Of a stretch of 64,000 bases of DNA, positions 63,605 to 64,000 are shown in pieces. A program made the position numbers and the translations under genes. The notes beneath the pieces are model-generated. The model worked only from the letters and a program-made list of their open reading frames with translations. It searched no databases and had not been told where the DNA came from. The DNA is from Paracidovorax avenae (lineage in GTDB: Bacteria; Pseudomonadota; Gammaproteobacteria; Burkholderiales; Burkholderiaceae_C). Each line of letters opens with the position of its first letter. Within the stretch, counting starts at the first letter, position 1. Where the stretch lies: contig NZ_CP156079.1 of the NCBI RefSeq assembly GCF_040892545.1, forward strand, positions 2,453,501 to 2,517,500, in the 5' to 3' direction.

Positions 63605-64000
63605 TGCCAATGCCATCCGGCACGCAGACCGGCCACGAACAGCACGGCCGCTATCCCGAGGCCGTTACTGTCGAGGACTTCCAGCGCAACCTGGAGGCGG
63701 TGCAGGCGCGCATTGCGGCCGCCTGCCGCCGGGCGGGACGTGATGCCGCGACGGTGCGCCTGCTGCCGGTCAGCAAGACCAGGCCCGAGGCCAGCCTGCG
63801 CCTCGCGCACGCGGCAGGCTGCCGGATGCTGGGCGAGAACAAGCCGCAGGAAGCCCACCGGAAATGGGAGGCCATGCAGGATCTGGCCGACCTGCAATGG
63901 TCGGTCATCGGCCACCTGCAAACCAACAAGGCCAGGCTGGTGGCACGCTTTGCCCACGAATTCCAGGCGCTGGACAGCCTGCGCGTGGCCGAGGCGCTGG
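63604..64000 (+). CDS. YggS/PLPBP-family PLP homeostasis protein (partial)
   Basis: The first 132 codons are present; the window ends inside the gene. VSKTRPEA with the PLP lysine Lys58 and GENKPQEAHRK followed by WSVIGHLQTNKAR are signature blocks of this alanine racemase-like fold. These proteins bind PLP and balance B6 vitamers without known catalysis. The N terminus has about 20 extra residues compared with E. coli YggS. ATG 63604 overlaps the transporter stop (ATGA). Confidence 0.93.
   Translation, partial: MPMPSGTQTGHEQHGRYPEAVTVEDFQRNLEAVQARIAAACRRAGRDAATVRLLPVSKTRPEASLRLAHAAGCRMLGENKPQEAHRKWEAMQDLADLQWSVIGHLQTNKARLVARFAHEFQALDSLRVAEAL

Overview
The window is a stretch of GC-rich (roughly two-thirds GC by eye) bacterial chromosome. 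Gene content, codon use and order fit a betaproteobacterium of the Comamonadaceae, most likely Acidovorax/Paracidovorax. Pointers are the ilvB-ilvH-ilvC-pssA-leuA order, the sigma factor/DUF3619/DUF3106/RDD block upstream of ilvB, and above all a very large set of Bug (TTT-family) solute-binding proteins. This assignment is inference from family patterns; no search was run. No tRNA, rRNA, insertion sequence, prophage or CRISPR array was seen.

Layout. 1-3012: tail of an Lrp-type regulator, then an ABC importer (ATPase, permease, binding protein) on the minus strand. 3224-7538: lipocalin, ETF-ubiquinone oxidoreductase, and a divergent SDR/DMT-transporter pair with a palindromic operator candidate between them. 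7787-9987: exported catalase plus exported ankyrin protein. 9993-12553: a frameshifted metal-dependent hydrolase gene divergent from a TetR gene, then a DJ-1/PfpI protein. 12560-15672: a tyrosinase-like remnant, a multicopper oxidase and an AhpD-like protein.

15722-36035 is the most distinctive part, a 20 kb accessory catabolic island. It holds eight Bug binding proteins, three closely related IclR regulators, two LigI-like amidohydrolases, a LigJ-like hydratase, an RraA/LigK-like aldolase, a D-2-hydroxyacid dehydrogenase, a flavin-dependent 2-hydroxyacid oxidase, two lactonases and an exported metallo-beta-lactamase-fold protein. No TctA/TctB membrane partners and no ring-cleavage dioxygenase lie in the window. 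A 17-bp inverted repeat, GTTACG-N5-CGTAAC, occurs at three promoters in the right half of the island and is probably the operator of one or both of the right-hand IclR proteins. I read the island as uptake and breakdown of lactone-forming di- or tricarboxylic acids to pyruvate and oxaloacetate. The actual substrate is unknown.

36175-50045: katG, a DUF945 protein, an NDH-2-like dehydrogenase, a Ser-Pro repeat lipoprotein, a PAS-LuxR regulator divergent from a 3-oxoacid CoA-transferase operon, an orphan CheW-like protein, a FemAB/GNAT-like protein, nadE with a PII gene, a LOG-family protein and diacylglycerol kinase. 50145-52617: the RDD, DUF3106, DUF3619 and ECF sigma genes form one minus-strand operon. 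52910-59347: branched-chain amino acid synthesis genes with pssA inserted, followed by a D-Ala-D-Ala endopeptidase. 60754-64000: a MocR-type regulator divergent from a BenE-family transporter that overlaps a YggS-type PLP-homeostasis gene cut by the window end; this is a candidate vitamin B6 module.
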